Of a stretch of 64,000 bases of DNA, positions 1 through 12,239 are shown one piece after another. Below the pieces are notes generated by a model, which was not told where the DNA came from, did not search any database, and saw only the letters and a list, made by a program, of their open reading frames with translations. Numbering within the stretch: the first letter of the stretch is position 1; each line of letters begins with the position of its first letter. The position numbers and the translations under genes were made by a program. The stretch comes from Paramecium octaurelia (lineage: Eukaryota; Ciliophora; Oligohymenophorea; Peniculida; Parameciidae), in NCBI GenBank assembly GCA_905182995.1, contig CAJJDP010000040.1, positions 404,607 to 468,606 on the forward strand. The letters run 5' to 3'.

Positions 1-3000
1 GCTCCAAAGTCGACTTGAATGTAACAATTTGAAGTGGCACTAGATACATAATAACTTGATTGAAGCAAATCAAAGAATTTACTAGCTGATGTTGCTGTAT
101 CAGCCAACAAGGTAACTTCAGATGGTTTAATATACCTAGCAGGTTCTTACAAAGCAGGATATTGATTCAAAACTGAAGCTGTCAATAATTTTGGAGTTTC
201 ACATGACAATGTTGAGTAGGTTGCACTTGTGATAGGGCAATCAAATCCACAAAGTTTTACTGAATTTTAATCCTTAACAGAGTCAAAACCAGCTCCAGTA
301 AATGTTACTGATGCACCTCCTGCATATGAGACTGTTGGATTATTTGAGGTTGGTTGAGATGCACTGACAATTAATTTCTATTTGGTCACATCACTTATAT
401 AAGCATATTTAGCATCCACCAAGAGGTTGATTGAATAGACTCCTGCTGGTAAACTTGAGAATGTAGCTGTGACGGAAGTATCAGATTAAGCTGAGACTGT
501 TGCAGCTATCTTGTGACCCATATGTTCCAATGTAACAACTATTGTAGTACCAGTAAGTCTAACACCTGTGAATACAAGAGCAACATTTCCAGTTGTAGCC
601 AAGTAGGCCTTTTGTGTAGAATCATAAGTAGCACCACTGATGGCTGTGAAGGTGGGAGAATTTGATGACTGATTAATTGATAAAGTAAATGAGGCTGTGA
701 TAGGAACTGCTGAATTATTTTCAGAAGGTAATTGGGATAGTGTAACTGCTGCTGATGACCCTGATTATCTGGCCATTCTGCATTTGATTTAAATGCTGGA
801 AACTACTTATAATTCAGTACACAATGTTGTTCCAATTTTAACACTTGGAGATTTGTCTGCATTAAATCCATATCCATTAATAGTCAGAAGTTACCCACCG
901 ATGGATGCAGCATCAATCGATGTAATACTTAATCCAATTACTGTAACCCAGATCTTATCTGCATAGCCATTTTAAGTTAAAATATAAGTTGAGTACTATC
1001 CTTGAGGTAAATTTGGAATTGTATAAGTGAAGGAAGATCCAGAAATAGTAGCTGCAACTTTCGATGTGATTGGACCCTTGAATACTACTGATACTTCACT
1101 GGTTAATCCTGTTCCTGTCAATGTTTCTGTGTCTTATGGAGCATATGTCTTTTATTGACTTAAAACTATATCAGCAGATGAAAGCATATCTCTTCTGGGT
1201 GATTTACCAAGATTTAAAATATGATCATTTCCTTGTTTTTTTGTTTCTTCTGTCCATAAAAATCTCTTTCTCTAGACCAATTTTTAATAATCAGGTTTTT
1301 AATGATCGCTCTCTGTCAAAATTCTTGATCCAGTAAACTAAGTTGAAGATGCTGGGTAATCATTAATAACTGGAGTCAATGTATTATCATAAGTAAATTT
1401 ACAATTGTTAGTAGAATCAAGACATGTTGATTCAAGTGTTACTTATAAAGCTACGACAACTAATTAATCTGCAACACTGTAATATTCATTTTTTGCTGGG
1501 ACTGTGCAATAAATCACCTCACTTGTAAATCTACTTTCATCAATTTCACAAAGCCAATTTACAGCAATACCCACAAAAACTAGAGTTTCTCCCTTAACGA
1601 AATTAGATCCTGTAATTTTAATAACTGTTCCTCCAGCTTCAGATCCTTTTGCTTAACTAGTGCCATCTTCTAAAGTGACACTGGTAATTGGGATGATGTA
1701 CTTAAACAAGTTATCACCAGTATTTGCATATGAATTACCATAATCTTTCCTTGTAACAGTGACTAAATATTCGCCAGGCATTCCTCCTCTTAAATAAACT
1801 TTGATGGAAGTATTTGTAACTGAAATGACCTTAGCATTATAAGATTTGGTTCCTACTAAAGTGACTTTGATTTCATCGACAACAGTTCCGAAATTGGTTC
1901 CTGTGATTGTCATCTCTCCCTTGAATATTGGTGATTATGAATTGAATTCTAAGGATGAAATTTACATTCTCAAAGCATCATCATATGAAAATGAACTACT
2001 AGTGAGTGTTTTTTCGTTGAAGGACAAAGAAATAGCTCCAGTGCCTCCACTAACTTTCTTAGGACTAATGAATACGATTTAAGTATTTGTGATTGATAAG
2101 GGATGAACATCCTAGCCATCAATTTTGAATGCGAATTCTCTATTTAAATTCTTAGGGAATCCAGTACCTGTGATAGTAATAGTAGTGCCACCATCTGGGG
2201 ATCCTGTTGCTGGCAACACAGATGATATAACCAAATTGACAGTTTCTCCAGTTACTCCAGCATCAATTTTAGAAAATCCGATGGCTTTATGATGTACAGC
2301 AGGCACTAAATTATCTCCAGCCTCCTTGATGTTCTATCCATTCAATTATTCTAATGTACAAGTAAAAGTGTTGGGTAATGTAGCATGTGGCTGAATATTT
2401 GTACAATCAGCTCCAGCAAATGATATTTCTAAGTCAGGTCGAGTAACTGCTAAACCAACTCCTTATGTTAAAGTTACTGATAATTGGGATCCTGAGACTG
2501 TATAAGCTGTTAAAGTTGGGGTCTTTTCATCACTTAAAGTGAAATCACAGGCGTTGGCCTACTCACAACCAGCTAAAATTTATTCTGTTTCAACAACAAC
2601 ATCATTTTCTTTTAACTAGTATTGCACTTCAACTTAAACTTAGGGATGTTGACTATAGGTAAATAGTAGTTCATTTGGAATTGGTTCAAATAATAAATTA
2701 GTACTATCTGCGATTGGTTAAGAAACAGCAATAGTTACATCTCCATTTCCTGAAGCTAAAACGTTGCTTGAAATTGATAAGCTAGAAAGTCCTTCCACAT
2801 GTGATCTTAGAATGATGTACCATTTCCATCCATCTTGTGCTCTTCCGAAACTCCAGACAAAAGGTCTTTAACCAGTGATTCTTTCAATGTTATCAGCAAT
2901 CAATGATGACGAAGCATCAAAAGGCAAATCATAATTGCTTTCTGCTACTTAGAATAAAGTGTCAATTCCGTTTATTGTAATTGTTAATTAAAAGGTTCCA

Positions 3001-5013
3001 CTAATTGGATCAGCAGGTTCCTGAGTTCTTACAATATTTGATACGGGTGTTCCTCCATTAAGACTAGGTGAGACGATTTTTGGAAGTGCTCTATATTAAA
3101 CAGTACCTCTGTGAGAATCAAATGTAATAGTATATTTATATCCAGCGAATGTTGTGACTGCATCGTCTAAAGCAGCTCCAGTGTTATCTAATTTTGTGGC
3201 TGTCACAGTGACTTAGTAATTGCCACCACAGTTTTAAATTGCATTTTTAATGGCATTTGCATTTGCATTAGGAGCTATATCTCCAGTGGTGTAAGAATAA
3301 TACACAGTTGTCTATGGTGTGGTTTTAGTACCAAAAGTGAATTAAAGTTAATACTTACCTGCTAATAAAGTGTTTCCAGCTGAATTATATAAGGTTAATT
3401 CAATCACTTCTTTGACTGGTGTGTAGGATGTTGAAATTTCATAGACACTATTTAATGAATTAGATTTTCTAGTTGCACTCTCGATTTCCATAGATAGAGT
3501 AAGATATCCACCTGCTGCACCATTAAGATGATATGCTTCAATGTAATAGAATTCTCCTTCTTACAAAGAAACAGAGTTGGATATTGTTTTAATTGAGTTA
3601 GAGTAACTCAAATATTCATACCAATAGTTTCTGTATGGATTCCATCCACTAGCAGCAGTTGCTGTATCAGGTCTGATTGCCTATTTGGTTTAAGTTGTTT
3701 GAATGAAGAATTATGAGCAATCATCCGAAGCAATATAAAACTTGTAATTTCCAGTGAAGGGTGCTTTTAGGAATCCTCTGAAATATTATCCATAATATTC
3801 TCCAAATTAACTTTACACATCAGGTTCTGGATAAATTCCATTAAATTAAATTCTACTGTCTAATTGAGCTTAGTTAGTAATTATCTAATTTCTGAAGGAA
3901 GCACAATTAAGATTCAATCCTGAAACATCCCATCTTGTATAATGTAATCCACTTCCTTAAATAAAAACTGAGCTTTCAGTAGCATCAGCAACAGTTGGTA
4001 GATTGCTCAATTTTGGTATTCTTGCATTAATAGTGGTAGGAGTTGATGATAAAACTTAAATAATTTCTGATTAACCTGAAATCTTGACTGCATTTTCACT
4101 GGCTATTGGGCTAAATCCAAATCCTGAAATTTACAAAATTTAACCCTCTGGGGATGCTGAATTCGTATTTATTCCTGTTATAACTGGAAGAACTCTAAAA
4201 TTTAAGAATATTCAATACTTTGAATTATATGTCCTATCAGAATAAATTTTTTTTTATTTTATCCCAACATCATTGGTTTGATATCCACTCTATGATTTAA
4301 TAGTATAATCATAATATCCTGCTTTGATTTCAGCTGAAACCTAACATACAACTTAATCATCCCAGAAATTAATCTCATCTGGATACTAATCTTAAACTGT
4401 GAATCTGTCGCATCTGTTGGCTCCCATGAATTATCCTTCTAGATATTATACAAGTGTGCTTGACACAGCCCACTTAGCCCTCCAATAGCTTAGGGTTCTT
4501 GGATAATTTGATCTTGGACTAACATAAAATAATTTTGGTGTATAATATTGAGAGTAACTGTAAAGGCATTTTGAGGAAATTGAAGCACACACTGAGTCTG
4601 GTTTACCTGATACCTTGACAACAACTTATAAGCCAGATAAGTTATTGTCATCTGAATTTGGTTTTGTAGTTTTGCAGTTCATGAACAATCCATTAACTCC
4701 CTTGTCGGAGATAATACATGGGTATTTACCAATGTACACTGCATTATTGCTAGCAGTCTAGTCTAATCCTTGAACCTTTAAGAATATTTATTCTCTTACT
4801 TTCATATAAATTGTTGTTCCTCCCATCACAGAACCCGAAAGACCAGAATTTTCTTATCCTAAAACAGTTGAAGCAGCTAAAATTACAACTGCATCTGAAG
4901 ATGAATCTGTTGAAGAGTCCATCATCATGGCTACAATACTATTTGATCTTATTACCTTCAACATTATTGCTTAATAGCGCAAGTAACATGCTTGTCAAAG
5001 TTATGATTAACAT
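1..5013 (-). CDS. Large PA14 + IPT/TIG-repeat surface protein (PKHD1L1/fibrocystin-L-like), 3' end outside window
   Basis: Read with TAA/TAG as Gln, the minus strand is open from an ATG at 5013 to the left edge. It begins with a signal peptide (MLIITLTSMLLALLSNN), then a 25-base intron at about 4948-4972 joins it to IPT-like sequence. Around 3880-3490 lies a PA14 domain (APFTGNYKFYIASDDCSQFF, followed by a YYIEAYH block). From about 2300 leftwards there are repeated IPT/TIG units with the typical G-G-T-x-[IV]-T-I-x-G-x-[GN]-F core, for example GGTTITITGTGFP and MTITGTNFG. In this family the domains form long extracellular stalks; PKHD1L1 and related proteins sit on cilia or cell-surface coats, so a surface or ciliary-coat role is inferred. 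An in-frame TGA lies upstream with no other ATG between, which fixes the start. No break was seen in the stretches translated. G8 domains, if present, would lie beyond base 1. Confidence 0.82.
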
Positions 5014-6039
5014 GAAAATGTTTTATAAATATTAATGATCTTCTGCCAATTCTGGATCCCTTTTATACCCCTTCACATCTTGATTAATCTCAGTTTTAAT
5101 TTATCACGTACCCAAAAATTAAATGTATCTTTTTTCAAAATGTATTAGGAAAACAAGATTAAATTCTTATAATAGCGATTTTCTTCCCATTAGGGCAAAC
5201 AGTTTATATTTAAGGAATTTAAAAATCAAAATATAGCCCAACATTTTTTCTCACAATTTTTTTATGACTTACTATTCTTTTAAATAAATCAGAGTTACGC
5301 TTGAAACATACTCACTTAAATAGCATTGAAATATAATAGTTAGATTAGTGGGGAATCAGAAAAAATGGTTTTAAGCAAAATCATTATTAATGAACCTAAA
5401 CACATTTCTCACTTTAGTCATTTGTATTCTTTTCAATAAACAAATAATTCATAAAATTTGACATTCATAATAAAAAACAAACAAAATTCTTCATTTTCTT
5501 TCCTTATTTTGCTGATCCAAATTTATCGATATCATAACAGCAAAAATAAGGTGTCCATACATTCTAGAGTCATCAATCATTATATAATATTATTTATTTA
5601 TAAACTAATTATTTACAATTAATCAAATCTGCTTAAATGTATTAAAACAAATTTGAGAACTCAATTTTCATGCTTACATGAAACTAAATAAATATAAGTA
5701 AATTATTACATTGGGATCGACTGACAATATAATATAGTTTTAAATATCCTTAAATCATTATTGGTTTTTTCAGTCATTTTGAGGCTTTAAATTTAAATAA
5801 ATTTTATTGTAAATTTATGAAAAAAACTTTATTTCATAGCTGTTGCAATGATGGTTTAGTATAAATAGCTTTAACAATTAAACTCGTGTATTATTAAATT
5901 ATTAATTATGAATAGAGAAATCTAATTCTATGACATATTTTAATCGCCTCATACTAATTTTTTGAATTTATTAAAATTAATTGTTAATTATTTGAAGAAT
6001 ATCTAATATCTATTTATAGGTAAACTAAATAATTATAAA
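5014..6039. other. AT-rich intergenic stretch, no supported gene
   Basis: Upstream of the PA14/IPT gene. A TATAAAAGG-like string lies about 50 bases before its ATG and could be part of the promoter, but this is weak. An ATG at 5365 opens 119 codons on the plus strand to a TGA at 5722-5724. Its composition is that of plain AT-rich DNA and no motif is visible. With TGA as the only stop, chance frames of this length are expected, so I do not call a gene. Confidence 0.5.
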
Positions 6040-6915
6040 AAGACAATCCTTCCTTTTCGAATGGAATAAATAGTAAATGATTATTTATCTCATCATCTCC
6101 AAATGATTCCTTCTTCTTTTCTTAGAAATCTGGTAATTCTTTTATTCTTAAGTATCATTATTTAATATTTGATAACTTAGGCTCATCTAATTGGTTATTT
6201 GTATTAATCTGTATTTACCTAATGTCATTTTAGATCTTATTCAATTGAAATAACTGGGAAACTCTTCAGTCTTATGTATAAATTGCTGTTATTATTAATG
6301 AAATTGTTATGAACATGGACGTTGCCAATTAGTTATGGTAATTTCTTTTAATAACTTTCTTTTTGAGTTTCTTAAACCTAATCATTATTTGGTTGTTATT
6401 ATTTACAATATATAAACTTTTCATAAGCATCTCATTCGGGCAGACATTTAATTATAAAATTTTCTCAATATTCTTTTATTAAATCCTTTGCCTCTCCATA
6501 AAACCAAATTTTAATTGCAATTTCTGATATTTTAAGGCTTTTTAAATTTTTCATGATTATTTTTTTTTATTCATACTTGTAATTTTGATTATAAATTAAT
6601 TAATCTTCAATTATTTTTTAATATAAAAGTCTTACCTCTATCATTATCAATATCCCCTTTATTTTTTAACATCATCTCAAACTTTGAAAATATTTTACAT
6701 ATTTCTAAATTTCGTAATTTGTTATTTTCTAAGATACTTACTTCCAGTAATTGTTGTTGAGTTTCCGAAATTATGGCGATATATATCTACTATTTTGATG
6801 CAATTCTTCATCTTCTTTTTATTAATCTACATTATAAATTCCGCTTTTTCATTTGTTTAATAAAGCTATTACATTCATTTCAAACATTAGTTTAATTTGA
6901 TGTATCATGACCATG
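6040..6915 (-). pseudogene. Decayed protein-coding relic, family unknown
   Basis: The minus strand holds protein-like blocks that do not connect into one frame. Around 6900-6770 are blocks such as VDQQKEDEELHQNSRY, then QQLLEVSILENNKLRNLEI, then near 6540-6470 LKISEIAIKIWFYGEAKDL, and later KESYQKKLPQLIGNV. Near 6110 KELPDFQEKKKESFGDDE reads well. Charged, coiled-coil-like composition separates these blocks from the surrounding AT-rich DNA. In-frame TGAs interrupt the blocks (for example just after the KDLIKEY end) and the frame changes without matching GTA...TAG introns. I infer a dead or dying gene copy. A real gene with introns I failed to parse remains possible. I do not recognise the family. 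Confidence 0.4.
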
Positions 6916-7262
6916 TTTTTGGTATATTTTAAGTTATTTTGTCAAGGTTGCCAATCATTAAGTAGACATTAAAATGAACTCATGTTAATTTTTATAATTA
7001 ATCAATATAATTATTAATGTTTTCTTTTCATGAGCATTTTTGCTATATTAAATTAATTGGATACTGATTAATTCCAATTTCTCAACTTAGATAATTACTA
7101 ATTAAGTATACAATCAATAAATTAGCAAAAATCAATCACTTCTTATGGATATTCATAACATGTATTTTCTCTTAGAATTTTTAATAGTTATATATTAAAT
7201 ATTGAAGAATTATAATTTCAGAATTAGTAGTATTTCTTAAAGAATTGTTTATATTTATAAAC
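6916..7262. other. Intergenic, nothing recognised
   Basis: Very AT-rich DNA between the relic and the cold-shock gene. No open frame of note and no RNA gene is seen. It must carry the promoter of the cold-shock gene, but no element can be pointed to. Confidence 0.5.
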
Positions 7263-7851
7263 ATGATTAAATTTATTGCCAGAAAAATTGAGAGATCTTC
7301 CTCCTTAAAAAGAGATGAACAAAAAATTGAAGAGGAATTATAATTCGAACACCCTGTTAATATTCAAAAACCTTTAACCATATCGGATCAAGAATACAGC
7401 GACGATTATTAGTTATTGAAATAAAATCCTCCTGGGGTGAGTTTAAAATTAAACATTGGAACACCAAAAATAGAAACGCCTTCGAAGTTACCCTACGTTT
7501 TAGACGATACTCTTTAAAGGTAATCCTAATGTAATTAATTACCAGATAGAAAGGAAGAATGAAATTCTATGATGATGCCAAGAAATATGGATTTTTAGTT
7601 CTTGATGAAGATGGAACAGATGTATTCGTTCATTATGACGATCTTTAAGCCGCTGGAATTACTATCGAAAAAATGAAGCTCTACAAAATTGTTCATTAGT
7701 ATTCATAATTCTAAAGATTAGGAATAATCCACAATATGTTAAATTTACAAAAAATGGAGGCCCTTATTTCGAATTCACTCTAATGAATTACATGGGAAAA
7801 TATAATAAGAGTAGAAAAGCTATAGATCTATAATTATTGAATTAAACTTGA
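7263..7851 (+). CDS. Cold-shock-domain nucleic-acid-binding protein
   Basis: Two short introns (7520-7545, 26 bases; 7699-7721, 23 bases) give a 179-residue protein. The second half is a single cold-shock domain: GRMKFYDDAKKYGFLVLDED matches the RNP1 region, TDVFVHYDDL matches RNP2, and the domain closes with YMGKYNKSRKAIDLQLLN. The first half is charged and acidic, with Ser and Gln, and has no recognised fold. CSD proteins bind single-stranded RNA or DNA and act in translation control and RNA packaging. The role here is inferred from the fold alone. Both introns are needed: reading through the first puts the CSD out of frame, and reading through the second destroys the last strand. The gene ends at TGA 7849-7851. 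Single-CSD proteins of this size are common in protists. Confidence 0.82.
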
Positions 7852-8035
7852 TATTAAATTAATATTGGCTATTATCATAATCTACAATTTTATTTTTCCA
7901 TCTTCCTATATTCTAAACACCAGTTTATTTTATCATATATCTATGGAGATTTTTTTAAATTAAGGAGACTATTATGCGAATAAACTGAATCATAAATTTA
8001 TTCAATCAGATTTAAAATACCATAATTTTTTTAAC

Positions 8036-8278
8036 ATGGGTTGCTGCACTACTAAAAATAAGAAATAATTAAAGGATATAGACCATTTCGTGAATATGCT
8101 TAACAAAAACATAACAGACGAAACAAAAATCTAAGAGAGAAACAAAGTATTTTAAATTACAAAGAATCCCATATTTTAAAGGAGACTATCATAAAAAAAG
8201 GAAGTCTCTTTGACCAAACAAACCTACTCCTATTTAGAAAGAAACAACTAAACTTCTAAAAATTGTGAATATTTATGA
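8036..8278 (+). CDS. Small protein with MGCC N-terminus (probable lipid-anchored), unknown function
   Basis: An 80-codon intronless frame with N-terminus MGCCTTKNKKQL. Gly2 followed by Cys3/Cys4 and lysines is the classic layout of an N-myristoylation plus palmitoylation signal, so membrane attachment is predicted from established knowledge of that signal. The rest is basic and Gln/Asn-rich, with no domain. It shares the block KNPIFQRR with the next gene (KNPIIQRR at the same relative place), and both begin MGC, so the two look like diverged tandem paralogues. The frame ends at TGA 8276-8278. Function is unknown. Short length and lack of introns mean a chance frame cannot be excluded, but the shared motif argues against it. 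Confidence 0.5.
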
Positions 8279-9226
8279 TCTTATCTTGTGTTGAATATAT
8301 GTTATATAGAAATACTTTTTTTTTAGTTTCAATCCCCTAGATCTTGTCATGACTATAAAGAGAATAAGAGTTCTAATGATGTGAGTTGAATCAGCTAACC
8401 AAAAATTATCATAGAGAAATTTGGCTTTATATCATAGTTTGGAATGTTACATTGTACTTACGATATGTGATATACTTAACTACAATTTAATATAGAGATT
8501 TATTCTTTCATATAAAAATGTGAATTGGCTTCTCTTGAAAAAATTTTGAACTGTTTTATATAACTGAAAAAATCAGGATATATAATAATTTGAAATAATA
8601 TATTAATAAAGAAGTTTATTTGGTTTCAAAGTTAATATTATTTATAATCATCTGTTGTTACAAAGATTGATAATTCATTTTATACCTTAAAATAGATTTC
8701 AAACTATCCTTGCACATGTCATCTTGATTTATAACTTTCAAAATTTCTATTTGATGAAATTAAATTATATTTAGATAAAAGCGTACTTCACAATTTATTC
8801 ATAAACAATATGTTGAGTAAGTTTTATTTCAAATTAATTCTTTCTAAAATGCTTTTCTATTAGCTAAATTCTCAATAGAACTGAAAATAACACTGAATAA
8901 TTGAATCAAAAAGAGAAATTTAAGGACATTTCAAATTCATCTATGAATATTATTTTCTGTTTATAAAAATATTTAATATTTAGTTAAATTATGAAAATTA
9001 ACAATATTATAACAATGAAAGTGGTTGTCTTTAAATTTAATCAAAAAATAAATCGTTTCATATATTGATATTTTAAATTTGGTAATAAATAGATAAAATT
9101 ATCAAGTTAATTGTCATAAATCTTTTGTTATAATTATATTGTTAGAATCATCAAAAACTGAATAAACTGAAATTTTCATCAATTTATCATTACGATATTA
9201 ATTTTATAAACAATAAAAAAATAAAA
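8279..9226. other. AT-rich gap between two small MGC genes
   Basis: No supported gene. Directly after the stop of the first MGC gene the same frame stays open for about 35 codons, with a short polar stretch (PRSCHDYKENKSSND). This might be a lost or spliced last exon, but no acceptable Paramecium-size intron joins it. The rest is low-complexity AT-rich DNA. Confidence 0.4.
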
Positions 9227-9448
9227 ATGGGATGCACTTAAGGAAAGTATAAGTAGAAAAGGGCTTCCTTTTAATATGAAATTTATGAAAGAGTTTAGCA
9301 AGATTAAATAAAGGAGGAAAAAATTTATGATGTTCATAAAAATCCAATAATTCAAAGAAGAGTCAAAACTCATTCACAAACCCCTGATTAATAGAGCAGA
9401 ACTAAGCAATACTCTGATCTCCTTCCAAATTAGAAACCTTAATTTTGA
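9227..9448 (+). CDS. Small protein with MGC N-terminus (probable lipid-anchored), paralogue of the 8036 gene
   Basis: A 73-codon intronless frame beginning MGCTQGKYKQKRASFQYE. Gly2-Cys3 followed by a basic cluster again suggests N-myristoylation and S-palmitoylation. The middle carries KNPIIQRRVKTHSQTPDQQS, matching KNPIFQRR of the upstream gene. The protein is rich in Lys, Arg and Gln and has no recognised domain. Its TGA at 9446-9448 is followed in the same frame by a long open stretch (separate entry), so the protein may once have been longer. Function is unknown. An ATG context of AAAAATGG is ordinary for these genes. Confidence 0.48.
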
Positions 9449-10522
9449 AAAAGTCCAATAACTAAGCGAGTTATAAGCTTTGAATCTATACAATCTTTTA
9501 TATTATAGAAATCTTTAAACATAATCAACAATATATTTTTGGAATATTAGTATTGCCAATTGTATAGTATACTTTTCTTCAGTTGTCCTGTTAATTTTTT
9601 CTAAATTTAGATTTTACTTACCTATTTAAGGAGAGTAGACATTTATGCGAGTGCTAGGAATTGTTTATAGAATTGTAAATTGAGAAAAACACGATAGCCA
9701 TACAATACTGAATAAGAAGCCCAGTGTTATTTACAAAATGAGAAACATTATTACTGTGGAAAGAATAGTTCACATCATAGCTTTCTAAAGTCGATGAAAT
9801 ATCTTTAATTAAAAATTTTCAAAGTTCTATTTGAAGAAGTATTAGTCATTTTATAAACAACAATACTAAAACTAATATTAGTCAGCTAAAATATATATCT
9901 GTGGTTGTAATTCTTATGTATCCTTAAATATTCCAAAATTTTGAATTTATCAATTGTTGCTGCATAGAATTTTAATTTTGATTTGAAATTGCGAAATCAA
10001 ACAATTTATATATAAATATCATAATATGAGTATGAAGTTAGAAAGTGAATGATTATAAATATTAAAGTACAAAATATATGACCATATTAAGTTACATTTG
10101 CCTCTGAAAACCAATATAGTTTTATTACGAACTATTTATAAGCAGATGCAGATGGTAAAATTTATAAAATTATTTCATTATTATTTAATACTTTAAATTT
10201 AGATTCTTAAAAGATTATTAACAGATTTCAAAATTTTCAAATTATCTATGATAGCTATAATGAAATAAGTGTGCGTAGGTAATTTAGAAATAATTTATAT
10301 TTGATATAATTTAATTAATATTTATTGTTAATATTAATCTCAAAGTTTAATTGGAAATATATAATTAGAATAGGTGTAATTATTCCATTTTCTGAAAAAT
10401 GGAATCCAATTAATATTGAATAAATGCCCTTTGAATTACCTCATTTTAATTCACAGGTAAAAAACCCTACTATTAGTTCTGATTTGAAGGACATTTTAAA
10501 TAATAAATTAGTAAATTCTTGA
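9449..10522 (+). pseudogene. Long in-frame continuation downstream of the MGC gene; possible degraded C-terminus
   Basis: After the TGA at 9446-9448 the identical frame stays open for about 199 codons to TGA 10046-10048, then meets TGA 10079-10081, then runs about 146 codons to TGA 10520-10522. The first part contains a Cys-rich patch (ARNCLQNCKLRKT, then HYYCGKNSSHHSF). The last part ends in a soluble-looking stretch (PFSEKWNPINIEQMPFELPH). There is no ATG in a sensible place for an independent gene. Only three TGAs in about 430 codons is fewer than expected for AT-rich DNA, but not decisively so. It could be a decayed C-terminal part of the MGC gene, or exons whose introns I could not define. 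No family is recognised. Confidence 0.28.
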
Positions 10523-10588
10523 CGATTTATTGAAGTAGAAGGAGGATATTGTTAATTAATGTGATGATTAAAGATATATATAACTCTA

Positions 10589-12239
10589 TCACTAATTAGG
10601 TTTCTATTTGGAATTAATCTGCTGAGATTCATTTCTTTTATAAATTTCATTTTCTGGAGAACTGTTTTCTTTTTGTTCTAAAAATGAACTTTATTCTTTC
10701 CTAAGGGAAATTAATGAGTTAATACTTTCTAGTTAAGATTTCATCATATTTCTACAATTTTTCAGAGATAAAAGTAAGTTCAGTAACATATTCTTTCATT
10801 CTAGTATTGTATAAGTCTTTCATAGCTTCAAAACACATTTGTGCGTCCTCATAACTCTAAACGTCCAATTATGTTACTTGTTCATTCAAATAGAGTTCTA
10901 CTTTTTCTTAAATTTACTTTTTGTTTAGGGGCATACCATTTGACTACGGTAATATTTATTATTAAAATTGCTGTTTCTTATTATTTGAGTTTCCTGTTCC
11001 CCCTCTTTAGTATTATTCTAATTCCCTTATAAGAACCAACTTTTCTTATTCCAACCTTTTGACAACTGCTTCCAAATCTACTTTTTCATTCCTTCTTATC
11101 TTAGTATTATTATGCTGATAGTACCTCATTTTCTAATTAACCAACTCTTTAACTAAATCTTAAAGTTGACAAAGACTCTTCTAAATTATCATTTTCAGAA
11201 CTAATAGTTGCAATCATTACAGTTTTACAATTACCACCAAGAGAATCTTTTAGGAGAGTAGTCATTAATGAATTTCTATAAGGAATATGTTATCTATTGG
11301 CACCCTTCATTCTTTCATTTAAAGCTATTATGACTTGTTCTAGATAGGTTAAAGAAAGATTAATGTATTTGGCTTCGTTTAAAAGATTACCCTCAACTTG
11401 GGATTTACTGATTCTTTCAGAACCAGCCAAATCAACTAAGTGTAATTTGCTAACAAAATAAGTGTCAGTTGTTGTATCACAACCTTCAAGAGTCGCAGTG
11501 AATATGCAATGCGATCTGGAACTTGATTGATTCATTGGTGTTGAACTTACCTATCTAATGAAATTGCCCATCATGAGCAAGTCAATTCCTTCTTGTTCGT
11601 TATTACACTAATGGATTGATAAGTTTTTTAAATGGATATTATTTTAATCATCTTCAAATAGTGCTATCTAAAAATCTAATAGAAATTAATACTTTATTCC
11701 ATTATTCTAAAGGAATTTCAAGATGTCTCTTTTCTAATAAATCATAAGCATTTTCATTATAAATTTCCATAAAGGAAATGTATATTTTATATTGGAACTT
11801 GGTTCGCTTGTCAATTTCATCAAAGATATAGGAAAGTGCTCTTGGAATTACTCCTCTTAATTGCCATGTTTCAGCACCACTCATAGTGTAAGTTTTACCA
11901 GATCCAGTTTAGCCATAAGCAAAGATTGTAGCATTATATCCATCCAAGAAACTATATAAGTTCGAATTGGTGACGTACCTATTTATTACAGGAATGGTGA
12001 CCTTACTAAATACTTAATCTTGAGAAGATTTTTGATCGAATACATGAGTAAAATTGAACTCTAGATTATCTCTGCTATTATTGATCATTCCCAATTTCAC
12101 ATTTCTGGGTAATAGTACCTATAATCTCTTGTTATGATATAATTAATATTGCATTGAATTTTAAGATTGACTGTTTAGATTACGATAATTACTTATTGGA
12201 TGGTTTCAATCTTAAGTATACTTCAAATTACGATTTCAT
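10589..12239 (-). CDS. Kinesin-9 family motor (KIF6-like)
   Basis: Five introns (12171-12192, 11952-11978, 11668-11692, 11100-11124, 10701-10725) give about 508 residues. The motor domain is N-terminal: [12 protein letters not shown]-loop GQTGSGKT, switch I NQSSSRSH, switch II DLAGSE, then [16 protein letters not shown] and [20 protein letters not shown]. The YINLSL-x-YLEQVI block and the early RLKP motif are typical of the kinesin-9 KIF6 branch, not of kinesin-1 or -2. A short coiled coil ([20 protein letters not shown]) and a polar tail follow. Kinesin-9 proteins act at the axonemal central pair in motile cilia, so that role is inferred. The tail is shorter than in vertebrate KIF6. The fourth intron appears to end AAG instead of TAG. 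Stop TGA is at 10591-10589. Confidence 0.9.

Noticed and set aside
1121-1336. A plus-strand frame suggesting a break in the PA14/IPT gene
   Set aside because: Careful minus-strand translation across the segment stays open and gives polar sequence (LNLGKSPRRDMLSSADIVLS) flowing into the next IPT unit, so there is no break.
5365-5724. A 119-codon plus-strand frame with an ATG
   Set aside because: With TGA the only stop, chance frames of this length are common. The composition is plain AT-rich and no motif or splice structure supports it.
7963-8250. A long frame overlapping the first MGC gene in another phase
   Set aside because: It has no ATG at the front and no protein-like features. The MGCC frame explains the region better.
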